From: Blastocatellia bacterium AA13
GTDB lineage: Bacteria > Acidobacteriota > Blastocatellia > UBA7656
Length of the DNA stretch: 64,000 nucleotides
Assembly: GCA_003222245.1 (NCBI GenBank)
Contig: QHVH01000008.1
Span: 225,679 to 289,678 of the forward strand
Direction: 5' to 3'
Part shown: piece by piece, positions 26,582 to 36,280 of the stretch
Numbering within the stretch: position 1 is the stretch's first letter
How the letters are laid out: every line of letters starts with the position of its first letter
Position numbers and translations under genes: made by a program
The notes under the pieces: generated by a model
The model's input: only the letters and a program-made list of their open reading frames with translations
What the model was told of the DNA's origin: nothing
The model's database searches: none

Positions 26582-28663
26582 CTATTGAGGCTTTGGCGCG
26601 CTTTGAGCCTGAGGTCTCCAGGCGGCTCCGGCGCGATATCTTTCGAGACGGGCCTGGATTACGGCGGCCATCTCCTTCGAGTTAGCCGCCGAAGCCATTT
26701 CCAGCGCTCGCTGTTCAAGCAGAAGCGCATCCTGAAATCGTCCGGTCTCGGCAATAGCCACGGCCAGCGCATCAAGCGGAAGCGGCTGCTGCTCTCTCGT
26801 CATCGCCACCGCCTTTTCCGCGAGCCTGACCGCCTCTTCTCTGTTGGAGTCGTCTCGAAGCGCGAGACAGATCGCGAGGTGGCTGAGAGCGGCATACGAA
26901 CCCGGCTCGAGCTTCACCGCCGTCGCGAATGTCGAAGCCCCTTCCGCAAAATTGCCCTGACGTTCGAGCACCAGACCGAGACTGAAATACGCTCCGGCAT
27001 TTTCCGGATCGCCTTCGATCGCTTTGCGGAAGTGGTCGGCCGCATCGTCCGACTTTCCTTCCAGTGAAAGCGCATTCGCAAGGTTGTAATGCGCCCAGGC
27101 ATTCTTTGGGCCCAGTCTCACGCCTTCGTTAAGATGAAACTTGCTCTCTTCGAAATTACCTACGAGCCATAGCGCCGATCCGAGATTGGTATGCGCATCC
27201 GCTGAGTAAGGGTTTTCTTTGCAGGCTTCCGTGAATTGTTCGGCCGCGTCTTCGAAGAGCCCGCGCCGTGCGAGAAGCTTGCCGAGATTGTTTCGAGCGC
27301 GCCAGTTTGCCGGGCGCTCCTTGACGACGCCGGCCCACATTACGAGATCGCTCTGATACTCGGCGTTTCGCTGCACGGTCCCGGCGGCCAGAAGCGCTAT
27401 GACAATCAAGGTCAACGCTGCGCCCGCCCACTTGAGAGCCGGCTCTCTGGCCGGGGCCGCCGATGACCAGCGCCGGATCAAGTCGTATCCGCCAATAACG
27501 ACAAGAGCAATCGGAGCGGCAATCGGCAAATACATTCGATGTTCGAACGCGAGATCGGCGAAGGGCATTATGGTCGAGGTCAACGACAGGATTCCAAAGA
27601 ACCACGCGCCAAGAAACCCGGCCGGCTTTCGCCTGATGAGCGCCCATACCGTTGCCGCGGCAAGCGCGCCGATGATTATTCCGAACGGAAGAATCTCACG
27701 GATGCTTTTAGCCGCCGGCCACATGTAATCGAACACGAGCGGGTCGGGCCGGAATACAAGGCGAAGATAGTAGACGATGACTCCGAACTCCGAGATGAAG
27801 TAGTCGAAGGAAGAGATCACCTTAACTTCGAAACCCGCCGTTGAGTTGGCGGGCGAGGCGAGAAGCGCTCCGAGCAACACAGCCCACGTGCCTGCCAGAC
27901 CTCCGTAGAAATATCTCCGAACCTGAAGCGCCTTCTTAAAAGATCCGGATTCGAACATTGCATCGTAAAGCAGCACCAACAGCGGCGCGGTGGCCATCAC
28001 CTGCTTGGAGAGCATTCCGGCGGCGCTTGCCGCAATGGCCGCCGAATACCAGAGCGCCTTTCGCGGGGAATGAAAACTTCGAATCGCGCAATAGAGTGTG
28101 ACCAGATAGAAGAGCCCCATCAACGATTCGCAGCGTTGAATGACATAGGTTACGGATTCGGTTTGAAGCGGATGAACCAGCCAGATAATGGCTACGGCAA
28201 GGGCGAGAGGCGTTGAAGCGCTGCCGAATCTCTCGCGCAGAGGATCGCTCAGCAAAGCTCTCCGGACGATGCCAAAGAGCGCAAGTCCGGCGAGAATATG
28301 AGAGATCAGATTGAATGCGTGATAGCTCCACGGATCCAGGCCGCTTATTGCGTAGTTCACGGCAAGCGAGAGCGCGATTATGGGTCTTGAAATCAGCAGC
28401 GGCGCGAACATCGAATGCCATGGCGGCCACAACTCCCGGATGCCGCTGTTATTCGTGATCATGATCATGTCGTCGAATATGAACGGCCCATGAAAGCTAT
28501 TCGAGTAACTCAGCGCTCCGAGAACAACGATGGCAAGCGGGGCAGACCATGACGGCGGCTGCTTTGAAGGGGTTGTATTAGTGATAGGGGCAGTCTCGAT
28601 TTTGGCGCCTACTTCATGGCTGGTCACGGATCGAAGTCTATTGAGCGGTGTTGGGAAATTCAA
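26582..28663 (-). CDS. TMTC-like GT-C membrane protein with TPRs (paralogue 3)
   Basis: A 693-residue member of the same family. A 40-residue hydrophilic N-terminus precedes the first helix; an internal start is possible. The motif GPFIFDDMIMITNN sits in the first external loop, and HPLQTESVTYVIQRCESLMGLFYL matches its paralogues almost residue by residue. About ten helices are followed by six or more TPRs ending near residue 670. First gene of the minus-strand pair and divergent from the metal-efflux locus, with the palindrome at 28698-28720 between them. Confidence 0.85.
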   Translation of the reverse strand: MNFPTPLNRLRSVTSHEVGAKIETAPITNTTPSKQPPSWSAPLAIVVLGALSYSNSFHGPFIFDDMIMITNNSGIRELWPPWHSMFAPLLISRPIIALSLAVNYAISGLDPWSYHAFNLISHILAGLALFGIVRRALLSDPLRERFGSASTPLALAVAIIWLVHPLQTESVTYVIQRCESLMGLFYLVTLYCAIRSFHSPRKALWYSAAIAASAAGMLSKQVMATAPLLVLLYDAMFESGSFKKALQVRRYFYGGLAGTWAVLLGALLASPANSTAGFEVKVISSFDYFISEFGVIVYYLRLVFRPDPLVFDYMWPAAKSIREILPFGIIIGALAAATVWALIRRKPAGFLGAWFFGILSLTSTIMPFADLAFEHRMYLPIAAPIALVVIGGYDLIRRWSSAAPAREPALKWAGAALTLIVIALLAAGTVQRNAEYQSDLVMWAGVVKERPANWRARNNLGKLLARRGLFEDAAEQFTEACKENPYSADAHTNLGSALWLVGNFEESKFHLNEGVRLGPKNAWAHYNLANALSLEGKSDDAADHFRKAIEGDPENAGAYFSLGLVLERQGNFAEGASTFATAVKLEPGSYAALSHLAICLALRDDSNREEAVRLAEKAVAMTREQQPLPLDALAVAIAETGRFQDALLLEQRALEMASAANSKEMAAVIQARLERYRAGAAWRPQAQSAPKPQ

Positions 28664-28697
28664 TACTTAAATTACAAGATGCACGCTGCCTACGCTC

Positions 28698-28720
28698 GTT
28701 GACACTTCTAATGTGTCAAC
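28698..28720. promoter_or_regulatory. Palindrome between divergent genes
   Basis: A perfect 8-bp inverted repeat, GTTGACAC (28698-28705) and GTGTCAAC (28713-28720), with a 7-nt spacer, lies 17 nt before the ATG of the Cys-rich protein that leads the efflux locus. The left arm contains TTGACA, a -35 consensus hexamer. Its position fits an operator for a metal-sensing repressor; no regulator gene is present nearby, so this is inference. Confidence 0.45.
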
Positions 28721-28736
28721 CTAGACTGAACCTTCG

Positions 28737-29108
28737 ATGTTTAGACTGATCCTAATTTTAGGTTTTGTAATCTCCTCCGGCATGAACGGGCTGGATGGGG
28801 TTACTCCTCACTTTGCAGGCGAAGGGGGTTGTTCACCAGAATGCTGCCGAGCCGCGCGCAAAAAGGGAAACGATGTGAGAGCAATTCTATGCTGTTTCCT
28901 GAATGGCGGGCAATCTGGCGAGACTAATTCATCGTCCGCGACAAGTCAGACTATCCGCCCGCGGAATAAGAATTTTTCCGCGACCTATTTCATCTTCAAA
29001 CCTAAATCTGGATCATCCATCGCGCAGACAAATTTTCCGAACTCACCTACCAGAAACATCGCCGACTCATCTGATCGATATCTCAAAACCGGCTCACTCC
29101 TGATATAG
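28737..29108 (+). CDS. Small Cys-rich secreted protein at metal-efflux locus
   Basis: A 123-residue predicted secreted protein with a hydrophobic N-terminus (residues 2-16). Its mature N-terminal part has five cysteines in the pattern CSPECC...ILCC, followed by a low-complexity Ser/Thr/Asn region. No named domain recognised. It lies directly upstream of the YtkA-like lipoprotein and CusA-like pump, and paired cysteines fit a periplasmic metal-binding role, but this is inference. The last 60 residues are weakly protein-like, so the true end or even coding status is uncertain. Confidence 0.45.
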   Translation: MFRLILILGFVISSGMNGLDGVTPHFAGEGGCSPECCRAARKKGNDVRAILCCFLNGGQSGETNSSSATSQTIRPRNKNFSATYFIFKPKSGSSIAQTNFPNSPTRNIADSSDRYLKTGSLLI

Positions 29109-29301
29109 AGGGCGTAGTGCGCCCATTCACCGGTAAAGCGTCTAACTCGGCTCCGGATGGCGCTCGCGAGAGGCTCGTTGGCGTTGCCAAATAGCTTCGG
29201 CGCCGCACCAGTGCGGACCAAGTTTTGGGTTTTACGAATAACCACGGCACGTCCGGTCACTCCATTGAACTGGGCGATCACGAGATTGAGGAGAACGAAC
29301 A

Positions 29302-29730
29302 ATGAGACAGAAGATCATCATTACCATGGTTGTGATTGCACTCGCGGCGCTGACGCTCAATGCGTGCGGCGGAGGCGGAGGAACTTCAAACAGTGAGAAA
29401 ACAATCAAGTCCACAAAGGCGGAGAATTTGACTATCACGCTCGCGAGCCTCACGGGCCAGCTCAAAGCCGGCGAAAACGATCTGACCCTTTCATTCACCG
29501 ATGCATCAGGCAAAACGGTGGATGCCGGTGCTGTATCGCTCAAGTTTCACATGCCCGCGATGGGCTCAATGGCGGAGATGAACGATCCGGCGAAGCTCAC
29601 TACTACGAGTATTCCCGGAAGGTATCGTGCGAACGTCGATATTGAAGTCAATGGCACCTGGGAGGCGATCATCAATTACGAGGGACCGCAGGGAAACGGA
29701 CGGGCGAGCATGACGGTCCAGGCCAAATAG
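29302..29730 (+). CDS. YtkA/FixH-like domain lipoprotein
   Basis: A 142-residue lipoprotein: signal helix (5-20) and lipobox LNAC with Cys22, a Gly-rich linker, then one beta-sandwich domain. The segment KFHMPAMGSMAEM and the ending NGTWEAIINYEGPQGNG are typical of YtkA-like domains that accompany heavy-metal RND pumps. The cluster of methionines (HMPAMGSMAEM) could bind Cu(I)/Ag(I). Located 113 nt upstream of the pump gene and probably cotranscribed with it; likely a periplasm-facing metal-handling accessory. Confidence 0.8.
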   Translation: MRQKIIITMVVIALAALTLNACGGGGGTSNSEKTIKSTKAENLTITLASLTGQLKAGENDLTLSFTDASGKTVDAGAVSLKFHMPAMGSMAEMNDPAKLTTTSIPGRYRANVDIEVNGTWEAIINYEGPQGNGRASMTVQAK

Positions 29731-29843
29731 GCGAAGTCGAGAACAGGTAAAGCGTCAATGACGCCGCTTGAAGCAATGAAATGCGTGTCTATCGGCGCCA
29801 TGACGCGAATCTTCGAATCGCCGCCGTGCGAATAGGGTGATCT

Positions 29844-32800
29844 ATGATCAACCGAATCATCGAGTTCTCGCTTAGGAACCGCTTTGTCATCGTAGCCGGC
29901 TATCTGGTGCTCGCCGGCTGGGGCTATTGGGCGCTGCTGCGGACGCCGATTGATGCGATACCAGACCTGTCCGACAACCAGGTCATTGTGTTCACCGATT
30001 GGGTAGGCCGCGGTCCACGAGAAGTCGAAGATCAGGTAACTTACCCGCTCACAACCGCGCTTCAAGGCTTGCCAGGCGTGCGAGTGGTGCGTGGCCAATC
30101 GGCGTTCGGTTTCTCAATGATCAATATTATCTTCGAAGATAATGTTGACCTCTATTGGGCGCGTACTCGCGTGCTGGAACGATTGAACCTCGTAACGAAA
30201 CAACTGCCTGAAGGTATAGTGCCAAATCTCGGCCCCGATGCTACGGGAGTGGGCCAAGTGTTCTGGTATACGGTCGAAGGAGAGGGCTACAACCTGCGAG
30301 ACCTGCGTACCCTGCAAGATTGGTTCATACGATACCAGTTGAATTCGGTGCCGGGCGTATCCGAAGTTGCAAGCGTGGGCGGGTACGTCCAGCAGTACCA
30401 GATCGATGTCGATCCCAATCGTCTACTCGCTTACAAGATTCCGCTGTCGGCCGTGATCGATGCCGTTCGCCGGAGCAATGCTAACGTCGGAGGCAACGTC
30501 GTCGAGCAAAATGGGCAATGGTCGGTCATCCGTGGAGTAGGCCTGATCAGTTCAGTCGCGGATGTCGAGAACATAGTCCTCAGCGCTTCTGTCGGCACGC
30601 CCATTTACATCCGCAATGTCGCCAACGTGAAAATAGGAGATGCGTTCCGTGTCGGCGTGCTGGATCGCGACGGCAAGGAGGCGGTTGGCGGAGTCGTGAT
30701 CGCGCGTTACGGCGTGAACACGCTGGATGTAATAGAACGTGTTAAGCAGAAGATACAGTCGCTTGAGGGCGGGCTCCCTCAGGGTGTCAAGATCGTTCCA
30801 TTCTACGATCGGACGGAGTTGATTGAGCGCGCCACTCATACGCTGAAGCGCGCGCTTATAGAGGAAATAATTCTGGTCACGCTCGCTCATATAGTCTTTC
30901 TCTTTCACTTCCGCTCGATTCTGATCGTGACCATCCCACTGCCGCTCGCGGTTCTGATGTCCTTTCTATTCATGCACTATATGGGCATCAGCTCGAATCT
31001 GATGTCGCTTTCGGGAATCGCAATCGCCATCGGCGTATTAGTCGACGCGGGCATAGTCGTCACCGAGAATGCTTTTCGCTACATGGAAAAGAACGGCATC
31101 GATCCACGCGATCGGCGCCGTGTATGGTCGGGAGTGCTTGAATCGACAAGGTTAATCGGCCGGCCGATCTTTTTTTCGATGGCCATAATCATCCTGGCGT
31201 TCGTACCGGTATTCGCTCTAACGGGACGCGAGGGGAAACTCTTTCATCCGCTCGCCTTCACGAAGACTTTCGCCATGGTGGGAGCAACCATCATCGCGGT
31301 GACGCTCGTGCCGGTGTTGTGTTCGTTCCTGCTCGGCGGTCGCTTTCATTCAGAGGGCGAAAACCCCGTGATGCGCGTACTGCACGCCATTTATCGGCCA
31401 GCCCTGAATCGTGCGCTCGCTCACCGAGCAGTAACGGTCCTTTGCGCGGCGGTGCTATTTGCCGGCGCCCTTCTTCTAGCCGCTAGAATCGGCAGCGAGT
31501 TCATGCCCGATCTCGACGAGGGCGACATCATGTATATGCCGGTAACCGATCCGGCCATCTCAGCTAATGAGGCGCTGAGAGTTATGCAGCGTCAAGACGA
31601 AATTCTTAAATCATTTCCAGAAGTCGCGTGGGTTGTCGGCAAAGCCGGCCGCGCCGAGACATCCACGGATCCCGCGCCTATCAATATGAATGAAACCATC
31701 ATTCATCTGAAACCGCGCGACCAGTGGCCATCCGGCCTCACTCCCGAGAAGTTGGTAAATCAGATGGACGAGAAACTCCAGATGCCGGGCGTGAATAACA
31801 TCTGGATACAGCCGATCAAGAATCGAGTCGAGATGCTTTCAACCGGGATAAGAACAGAAGTAGGCGTCAAGTTATTCGGCAGTGACATCAATGAGCTTGA
31901 ACAGCGCTCGCGCGAAGTCGCATCGGTCCTTCGGAGCGTTCCCGGCGCGGCCAATGTTTACGCCGAACAGATAACCGGCGCGCCCTACATTGACATTCAG
32001 GTCAATCGACAGGCAGCCGCGCGTTATGGCATCGATGTCGAGACAATACAGAACGTAATTAACACCGGCATCGGTGAAAACAATCTGACGATGACAACAG
32101 AAGGTCGGAAACGATTTCCGGTTCGTGTTCGTTACGCGCCTGAGTTTCGCACGAATGCTCAAGCGTTGGGCCAGTTGCTCGTACCCGCATCTAATGGAGC
32201 ACAGATCCCGCTTGCCCAGGTGACTACAATTCAAACCGTGCAGGGACCGACCATGATCTCGAGTGAGAACGGTCTTCTTCGCGGAACTGTAACGCTCAAC
32301 GTTCGCGGTCGCGATGTCGGCGGGTTTGTCGATGAAGCCAAGCGCGTCTTGAATGACCGAATGCAATTGCCGCCGGGTTACTACGTCGAATGGACGGGGG
32401 AGTACGAAAACCAACTCCGCGCCCGCGCTCGCTTGCAGCTTGTGGCGCCGATAGTACTCGTGGTCATTTTCGTGATGCTCTACTTCACTTATCACTCAAT
32501 TCTCGAGGCAGCGCACGTGCTGATGGCGGTGCCGTTCGCGCTCACCGGCGGCGTCTACCTGCTTTACTTGCTCGGCTATAACTTCTCGGTGGCGGTGTGG
32601 GTCGGGTTCATCGCCCTGTTCGGAACGGCGGTGCAGACCGGTGTGGTGATGGTGATCTATCTGAATGAAGCTGTAGAGCGCAAGAAGGCTGAAGTCGGCG
32701 AGCACCTCTCGGTGACTCAGTTAAAAGAAGCAGTGATGGAGGGCGCGGTGTTGAGGCTGCGGCCAAAAGTGATGACCGTATCCACGGTGGTCGCCGGACT

Positions 32801-32999
32801 CTTGCCGATTATGTGGAGCACAAGTTCGGGGGCGGAGGTAATGAAGCCGCTTGCAACGCCGGTGTTGGGCGGAATGGTCTCGTCGCTTGTGCATGTGCTC
32901 ATCGTGACGCCGGTGATTTTCTTCTGGCTGCACGAGCGCGAAATCAAACGCCACGCCGCCAAAGAGCCGCCAAACGAGGAAGCGGCATCAGAAACGTAG
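29844..32999 (+). CDS. cusA: CusA-like heavy-metal RND efflux pump
   Basis: A 1051-residue inner-membrane RND transporter of the heavy-metal efflux class, with 12 membrane helices and two large periplasmic loops. The start [14 protein letters not shown], the block [11 protein letters not shown] and the helix-4 sequence [18 protein letters not shown] are typical. Methionines at 563/565 (DIMYMPV), 615 (PINMNET) and 664 (VEMLSTG) have the same spacing as the Cu/Ag-binding Met573-Met623-Met672 of E. coli CusA, which argues for monovalent copper/silver rather than Zn/Co/Cd. Works with the downstream channel and adaptor genes as a tripartite pump driven by protons. Gene order pump-channel-adaptor differs from cusCFBA. 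Confidence 0.93.
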   Translation: MINRIIEFSLRNRFVIVAGYLVLAGWGYWALLRTPIDAIPDLSDNQVIVFTDWVGRGPREVEDQVTYPLTTALQGLPGVRVVRGQSAFGFSMINIIFEDNVDLYWARTRVLERLNLVTKQLPEGIVPNLGPDATGVGQVFWYTVEGEGYNLRDLRTLQDWFIRYQLNSVPGVSEVASVGGYVQQYQIDVDPNRLLAYKIPLSAVIDAVRRSNANVGGNVVEQNGQWSVIRGVGLISSVADVENIVLSASVGTPIYIRNVANVKIGDAFRVGVLDRDGKEAVGGVVIARYGVNTLDVIERVKQKIQSLEGGLPQGVKIVPFYDRTELIERATHTLKRALIEEIILVTLAHIVFLFHFRSILIVTIPLPLAVLMSFLFMHYMGISSNLMSLSGIAIAIGVLVDAGIVVTENAFRYMEKNGIDPRDRRRVWSGVLESTRLIGRPIFFSMAIIILAFVPVFALTGREGKLFHPLAFTKTFAMVGATIIAVTLVPVLCSFLLGGRFHSEGENPVMRVLHAIYRPALNRALAHRAVTVLCAAVLFAGALLLAARIGSEFMPDLDEGDIMYMPVTDPAISANEALRVMQRQDEILKSFPEVAWVVGKAGRAETSTDPAPINMNETIIHLKPRDQWPSGLTPEKLVNQMDEKLQMPGVNNIWIQPIKNRVEMLSTGIRTEVGVKLFGSDINELEQRSREVASVLRSVPGAANVYAEQITGAPYIDIQVNRQAAARYGIDVETIQNVINTGIGENNLTMTTEGRKRFPVRVRYAPEFRTNAQALGQLLVPASNGAQIPLAQVTTIQTVQGPTMISSENGLLRGTVTLNVRGRDVGGFVDEAKRVLNDRMQLPPGYYVEWTGEYENQLRARARLQLVAPIVLVVIFVMLYFTYHSILEAAHVLMAVPFALTGGVYLLYLLGYNFSVAVWVGFIALFGTAVQTGVVMVIYLNEAVERKKAEVGEHLSVTQLKEAVMEGAVLRLRPKVMTVSTVVAGLLPIMWSTSSGAEVMKPLATPVLGGMVSSLVHVLIVTPVIFFWLHEREIKRHAAKEPPNEEAASET

Positions 33000-33044
33000 C
33001 TCTTTGTGAGAGTTTTCCGTGGAAGTTAATTCAGTGGGGTCTAC

Positions 33045-34514
33045 ATGAGAAGAAGGGTTTGTTTGAAAGTCGTTATCGCTTCGCTGTTGCTGGTTTCTTC
33101 AGCTCGAAGCGCGGTTCCGCAATCGGCGAAGAGGGAGGCACGGCAGGCGCGAGAGAAAGCAACTGAGCCTGAAGAAGGCGCCGCGGCGCGGGGCGCGGCG
33201 AGCGAACAGGGGGAAATAGGCGTTGTGCGCTCAGGAAATCCCACAAAGCCGGTTCTGTCTCTTCAGACAGCGTCCTCATATTCGAGGTTCATAGATCCGG
33301 TGAATGGACTTACGGCCGACGATTTTGTCCGCTACGCGCTCGCGCACAATGGAGAGCTTGCCGCGGCTCGGCAGATGATTGCCGAAGCACGGGGCCGGCT
33401 CCGTCAAGCTGGTCTGCGCCCGAATCCGATGGTTGAGAGCAGCTACCAGCGCGCGGTTACAGGCCCTGATAACAACACAATGATCGGCGCCGAGCTGCCG
33501 CTTGAACTGGGTGGGCGCCGAAAAGCGCGCGAGGCTGAGGCCCAGCGCGAGCTTGAGCTTAGAGAAGCTGAAGTGGCCGACTTCGAGCGCAAGCTGGCAG
33601 CCGAAGTGCGAATGAAATATGCCGACACCGTCGCGGCAGCCCGCAATCTCAAATTCACCGAAGATCTGCTTACCCTCACCCGCGATTCACACCGCCTCGT
33701 GCAGGCGCGAGTCGAGCGTGGAAAGAGCGCGCCGCTCGACCAGAATGTAGTGTTCGTAGAGTTGAACCGTGTCGACGCAATGCGAATAAATTTCGAGAGC
33801 AAGACCGAAAGCGCCCTATTCGAACTCAGGAAGATCATCGGAATGCCGCCGGCCGAGTCGCTGCAGTTGCGAGGAGAGTTCGACAACGGCCGACAGCCAA
33901 CGACTCAGAGCGATGCGATCCGTGGTGCGCTTTCCTCCCGCCCAGATCTCGTCGTCGCTCGTGCTGCTGAGACTCTCGCGCAGGCGCAGATCGAGCAGGC
34001 TCGCGTCGAAGGTAAAGTTGATGCCAGCATCTTTGCAAATTACCAGCGACAGAATATGGGCTTTGGCGTGCGCGGGTTCAACGACGCGGGCGCGCTCGCT
34101 CCTGTTCAGGGAATCTTTCACTACGCGGCGTTCGGAGTGCGGTTGACGCTGCCGGTCAGAAATCAGAACGAGGGCAACATCGAGGCTGCCATTGCGGCAG
34201 CGGAAGGCGCGCGCAAGCGACGTGAGTTTAACGAGATCGTAGTACGCAACGAAGTGGCCGCGGCGTACGCAAGACTGGAACGAGCGCGCGCCGCGCTCGC
34301 GGTCTATCGGGATAACGTTCGTAACCAGGCGCAACTCAATCTTAATGTAGTCCAGCAGACGTACACGCTGGGTCAGAAATCATTCCTGGACTACATCAAT
34401 GAGCATCGTCGCTTCATAGATATCGAGACCGGCTATACCGATACGCTCAAGGAATATTTCAATTCGCTCATCGAAATTGAGCGAGCCGCGGGTTCACCCG
34501 TTCCCACTGCGTGA
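33045..34514 (+). CDS. TolC-family outer-membrane efflux channel
   Basis: A 489-residue outer-membrane factor. It has a signal peptide (hydrophobic 7-22), a charged linker, then two repeats of long alpha-helical coiled segments (ADDFVRYALAHNGELAAARQ, ARGRLRQAGLRPNPMVE, ...AAAEGARKRREFNEI) with short beta segments, the usual TolC architecture. PLELGGRRKAREAEA is characteristic of CzcC/CusC-like members. Lies 45 nt after the pump gene. Provides the outer-membrane exit duct of the metal pump. Confidence 0.9.
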   Translation: MRRRVCLKVVIASLLLVSSARSAVPQSAKREARQAREKATEPEEGAAARGAASEQGEIGVVRSGNPTKPVLSLQTASSYSRFIDPVNGLTADDFVRYALAHNGELAAARQMIAEARGRLRQAGLRPNPMVESSYQRAVTGPDNNTMIGAELPLELGGRRKAREAEAQRELELREAEVADFERKLAAEVRMKYADTVAAARNLKFTEDLLTLTRDSHRLVQARVERGKSAPLDQNVVFVELNRVDAMRINFESKTESALFELRKIIGMPPAESLQLRGEFDNGRQPTTQSDAIRGALSSRPDLVVARAAETLAQAQIEQARVEGKVDASIFANYQRQNMGFGVRGFNDAGALAPVQGIFHYAAFGVRLTLPVRNQNEGNIEAAIAAAEGARKRREFNEIVVRNEVAAAYARLERARAALAVYRDNVRNQAQLNLNVVQQTYTLGQKSFLDYINEHRRFIDIETGYTDTLKEYFNSLIEIERAAGSPVPTA

Positions 34515-34526
34515 CGGGCGTAAGAG

Positions 34527-35957
34527 ATGGAGAACGATAAAGAGATGGATCAAAAAGAGAAGAACGAACGCGGGATCGCGCGCTCGGATCAGGTCAACGA
34601 ATACGACTCACAAACGGGTGCGGAGTCGAGAGTCCGTGTTCGCCTGAACCATGTGATTAAGCGCAGGCCGTGGCTGACAGCCATCATTGTGCTGCTCGCG
34701 ATTTCAGCAGCCGCGCTCACGGTTATGCTTTCGCGCGGATCAAGCAGCCAGGCGGGACGGGCTGTGCCCGCGCCGCGCGGTGAATCGGTTCCGTTGCCTT
34801 CGGGGGACTCCGCGGGCGGAGCGCAGCCGCGTCCAGGCGAGATAACTATCTCGCTCACACCCGACAAACTCGAGAACACGCAAATCAAGACTGATGTAGC
34901 AGTCGCACAAACTGGCGCTCCCGCGCCTGGCGGCGGAGACACGCGAACGACGGGGACGGTGCAGTCGAACGCATACAAAGAAGTCGCCGTTCTTCCCGTT
35001 GCCGGTGGAATCGCAAGAGAGGTCAGGGCGCAGCTCGGCGATAAGGTGAAGCGCGGACAGTCGCTGGCTACCATATTCAGCACGGAACTCGCCAACGCTC
35101 AGGGTGATTATTTAAAAATGGCCGCGGAGCTTGAGGAACATCACAAACATCACCTGCGCGCGACCGACCTTGTTGAAATAGGCGCCATAAGCCGTGAGGA
35201 GCTTGAGGATGCAACATCGAAATACAAATCAGCACAGGCAAATGTGTCCTCCGCGAGGCAGCGGCTCATATTGCTCGGCATGAGCACCGGAGAGGTCGAG
35301 GCATTGCGTACCGCCGATCAAGTCAAGTCTCTCATCTCCGTGCCGGCTCCGGCGTCGGGCACAGTCATCAGCCGGACCGCGAATCCGGGAGAGGTGATTG
35401 CCACAGGCAAGGAACTGTTTCGTGTCGCGGATCTCTCAAACGTTTGGATCATCGGGCAGGTGTATGAAAACGACTTCGCCAAAGTTCATGTTGGAACGTC
35501 CGCGGTGATAACTACATCCGCATATCCTGGGCGAAGCTTCACCGGGCGTGTTTCCTACATTGATCCACGAGTTGATCCCCAGACACGGACGGCCCAAGTG
35601 CGCATCGAAGTCGCGAATCACGGCGAGGTACTTAGGATAGGCATGTTCGTTGATGTGAGCTTCGGCGGCTTAACACCGACGGCGGCAAGCGGACAGCCGG
35701 TTGTACTCGTGCCTCGCGCGGCAATGCAGAGTATCGGAACAAAACAAGTCGTCTATGTAGCTACGGATCAGTCCGGTACTTTTGTGCAGCGCGATGTGAT
35801 AGTAGGTCCTGAAACGAACGGTTTTGTGACTATTTATAGCGGGGTGAGCACAGGTGAGCGAGTTGTTACGGAGGGAAGCTTCCTGCTGCGTGCGGAGAGT
35901 CTAAAACTCAATCCCGCACAATCAACGTCCTCAACCATTCACCCGCGCAACAACTAA
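34527..35957 (+). CDS. RND efflux periplasmic adaptor (CusB/HlyD-like)
   Basis: A 476-residue membrane-fusion protein. One membrane helix (about 47-68) anchors it; a Ser/Pro/Gly-rich linker leads to the lipoyl-like halves (YKEVAVLPVAGGIAREVRAQLGDKVKRGQ and LISVPAPASGTVISRTANPGEV) separated by a helical hairpin, then the beta-barrel and membrane-proximal domains (AQVRIEVANHGEVLRIGMFVDV). The N-terminal region lacks an obvious Met-rich metal site, so selectivity probably comes from the pump and the YtkA-like lipoprotein. Twelve nt after the channel gene; last gene of the locus. Confidence 0.9.
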   Translation: MENDKEMDQKEKNERGIARSDQVNEYDSQTGAESRVRVRLNHVIKRRPWLTAIIVLLAISAAALTVMLSRGSSSQAGRAVPAPRGESVPLPSGDSAGGAQPRPGEITISLTPDKLENTQIKTDVAVAQTGAPAPGGGDTRTTGTVQSNAYKEVAVLPVAGGIAREVRAQLGDKVKRGQSLATIFSTELANAQGDYLKMAAELEEHHKHHLRATDLVEIGAISREELEDATSKYKSAQANVSSARQRLILLGMSTGEVEALRTADQVKSLISVPAPASGTVISRTANPGEVIATGKELFRVADLSNVWIIGQVYENDFAKVHVGTSAVITTSAYPGRSFTGRVSYIDPRVDPQTRTAQVRIEVANHGEVLRIGMFVDVSFGGLTPTAASGQPVVLVPRAAMQSIGTKQVVYVATDQSGTFVQRDVIVGPETNGFVTIYSGVSTGERVVTEGSFLLRAESLKLNPAQSTSSTIHPRNN

Positions 35958-36280
35958 ACCACTCTGAGATCGCCAAGTCACCTTCCACGCAAGGAGCCTC
36001 CCTATGAAATGAAATGGAAGACCCTTGAGCCCACAATTCACGCGTGATATAGTCGCTTCCGCCTTCTGACTGCCTCCAACGTCGAACCCACAACTCGCCC
36101 TCATAAACCTGGCAGAGAACTCAAAATAGGACTACGCGGAAGATACTTCGCAATATTCAATCTTTAGGTTAATCTTAGACCGTTTCGGTTCTAGTCTGAT
36201 GCGGTCTGCATCGAATTTTCACGCCACACCGGAAGCGAGATTCACGAAGTCGAGTCGGAACACTGCGGGCTTAAGGTCTT
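35958..36280. other. Intergenic region before the pilus regulators
   Basis: About 320 bp between the metal-efflux adaptor and PilS. The last 130 bp become more AT-rich and could hold the pilS promoter, but I see no clear -35/-10 pair and no hairpin with a T tract. No coding stretch of family resemblance; the plus-strand frame from 36199 is an out-of-frame shadow of pilS. Confidence 0.35.

Noticed and set aside
26450..27067. 205-residue plus-strand frame
   Set aside because: Antisense to two GT-C/TPR genes, rich in Arg and Ser, no domain.
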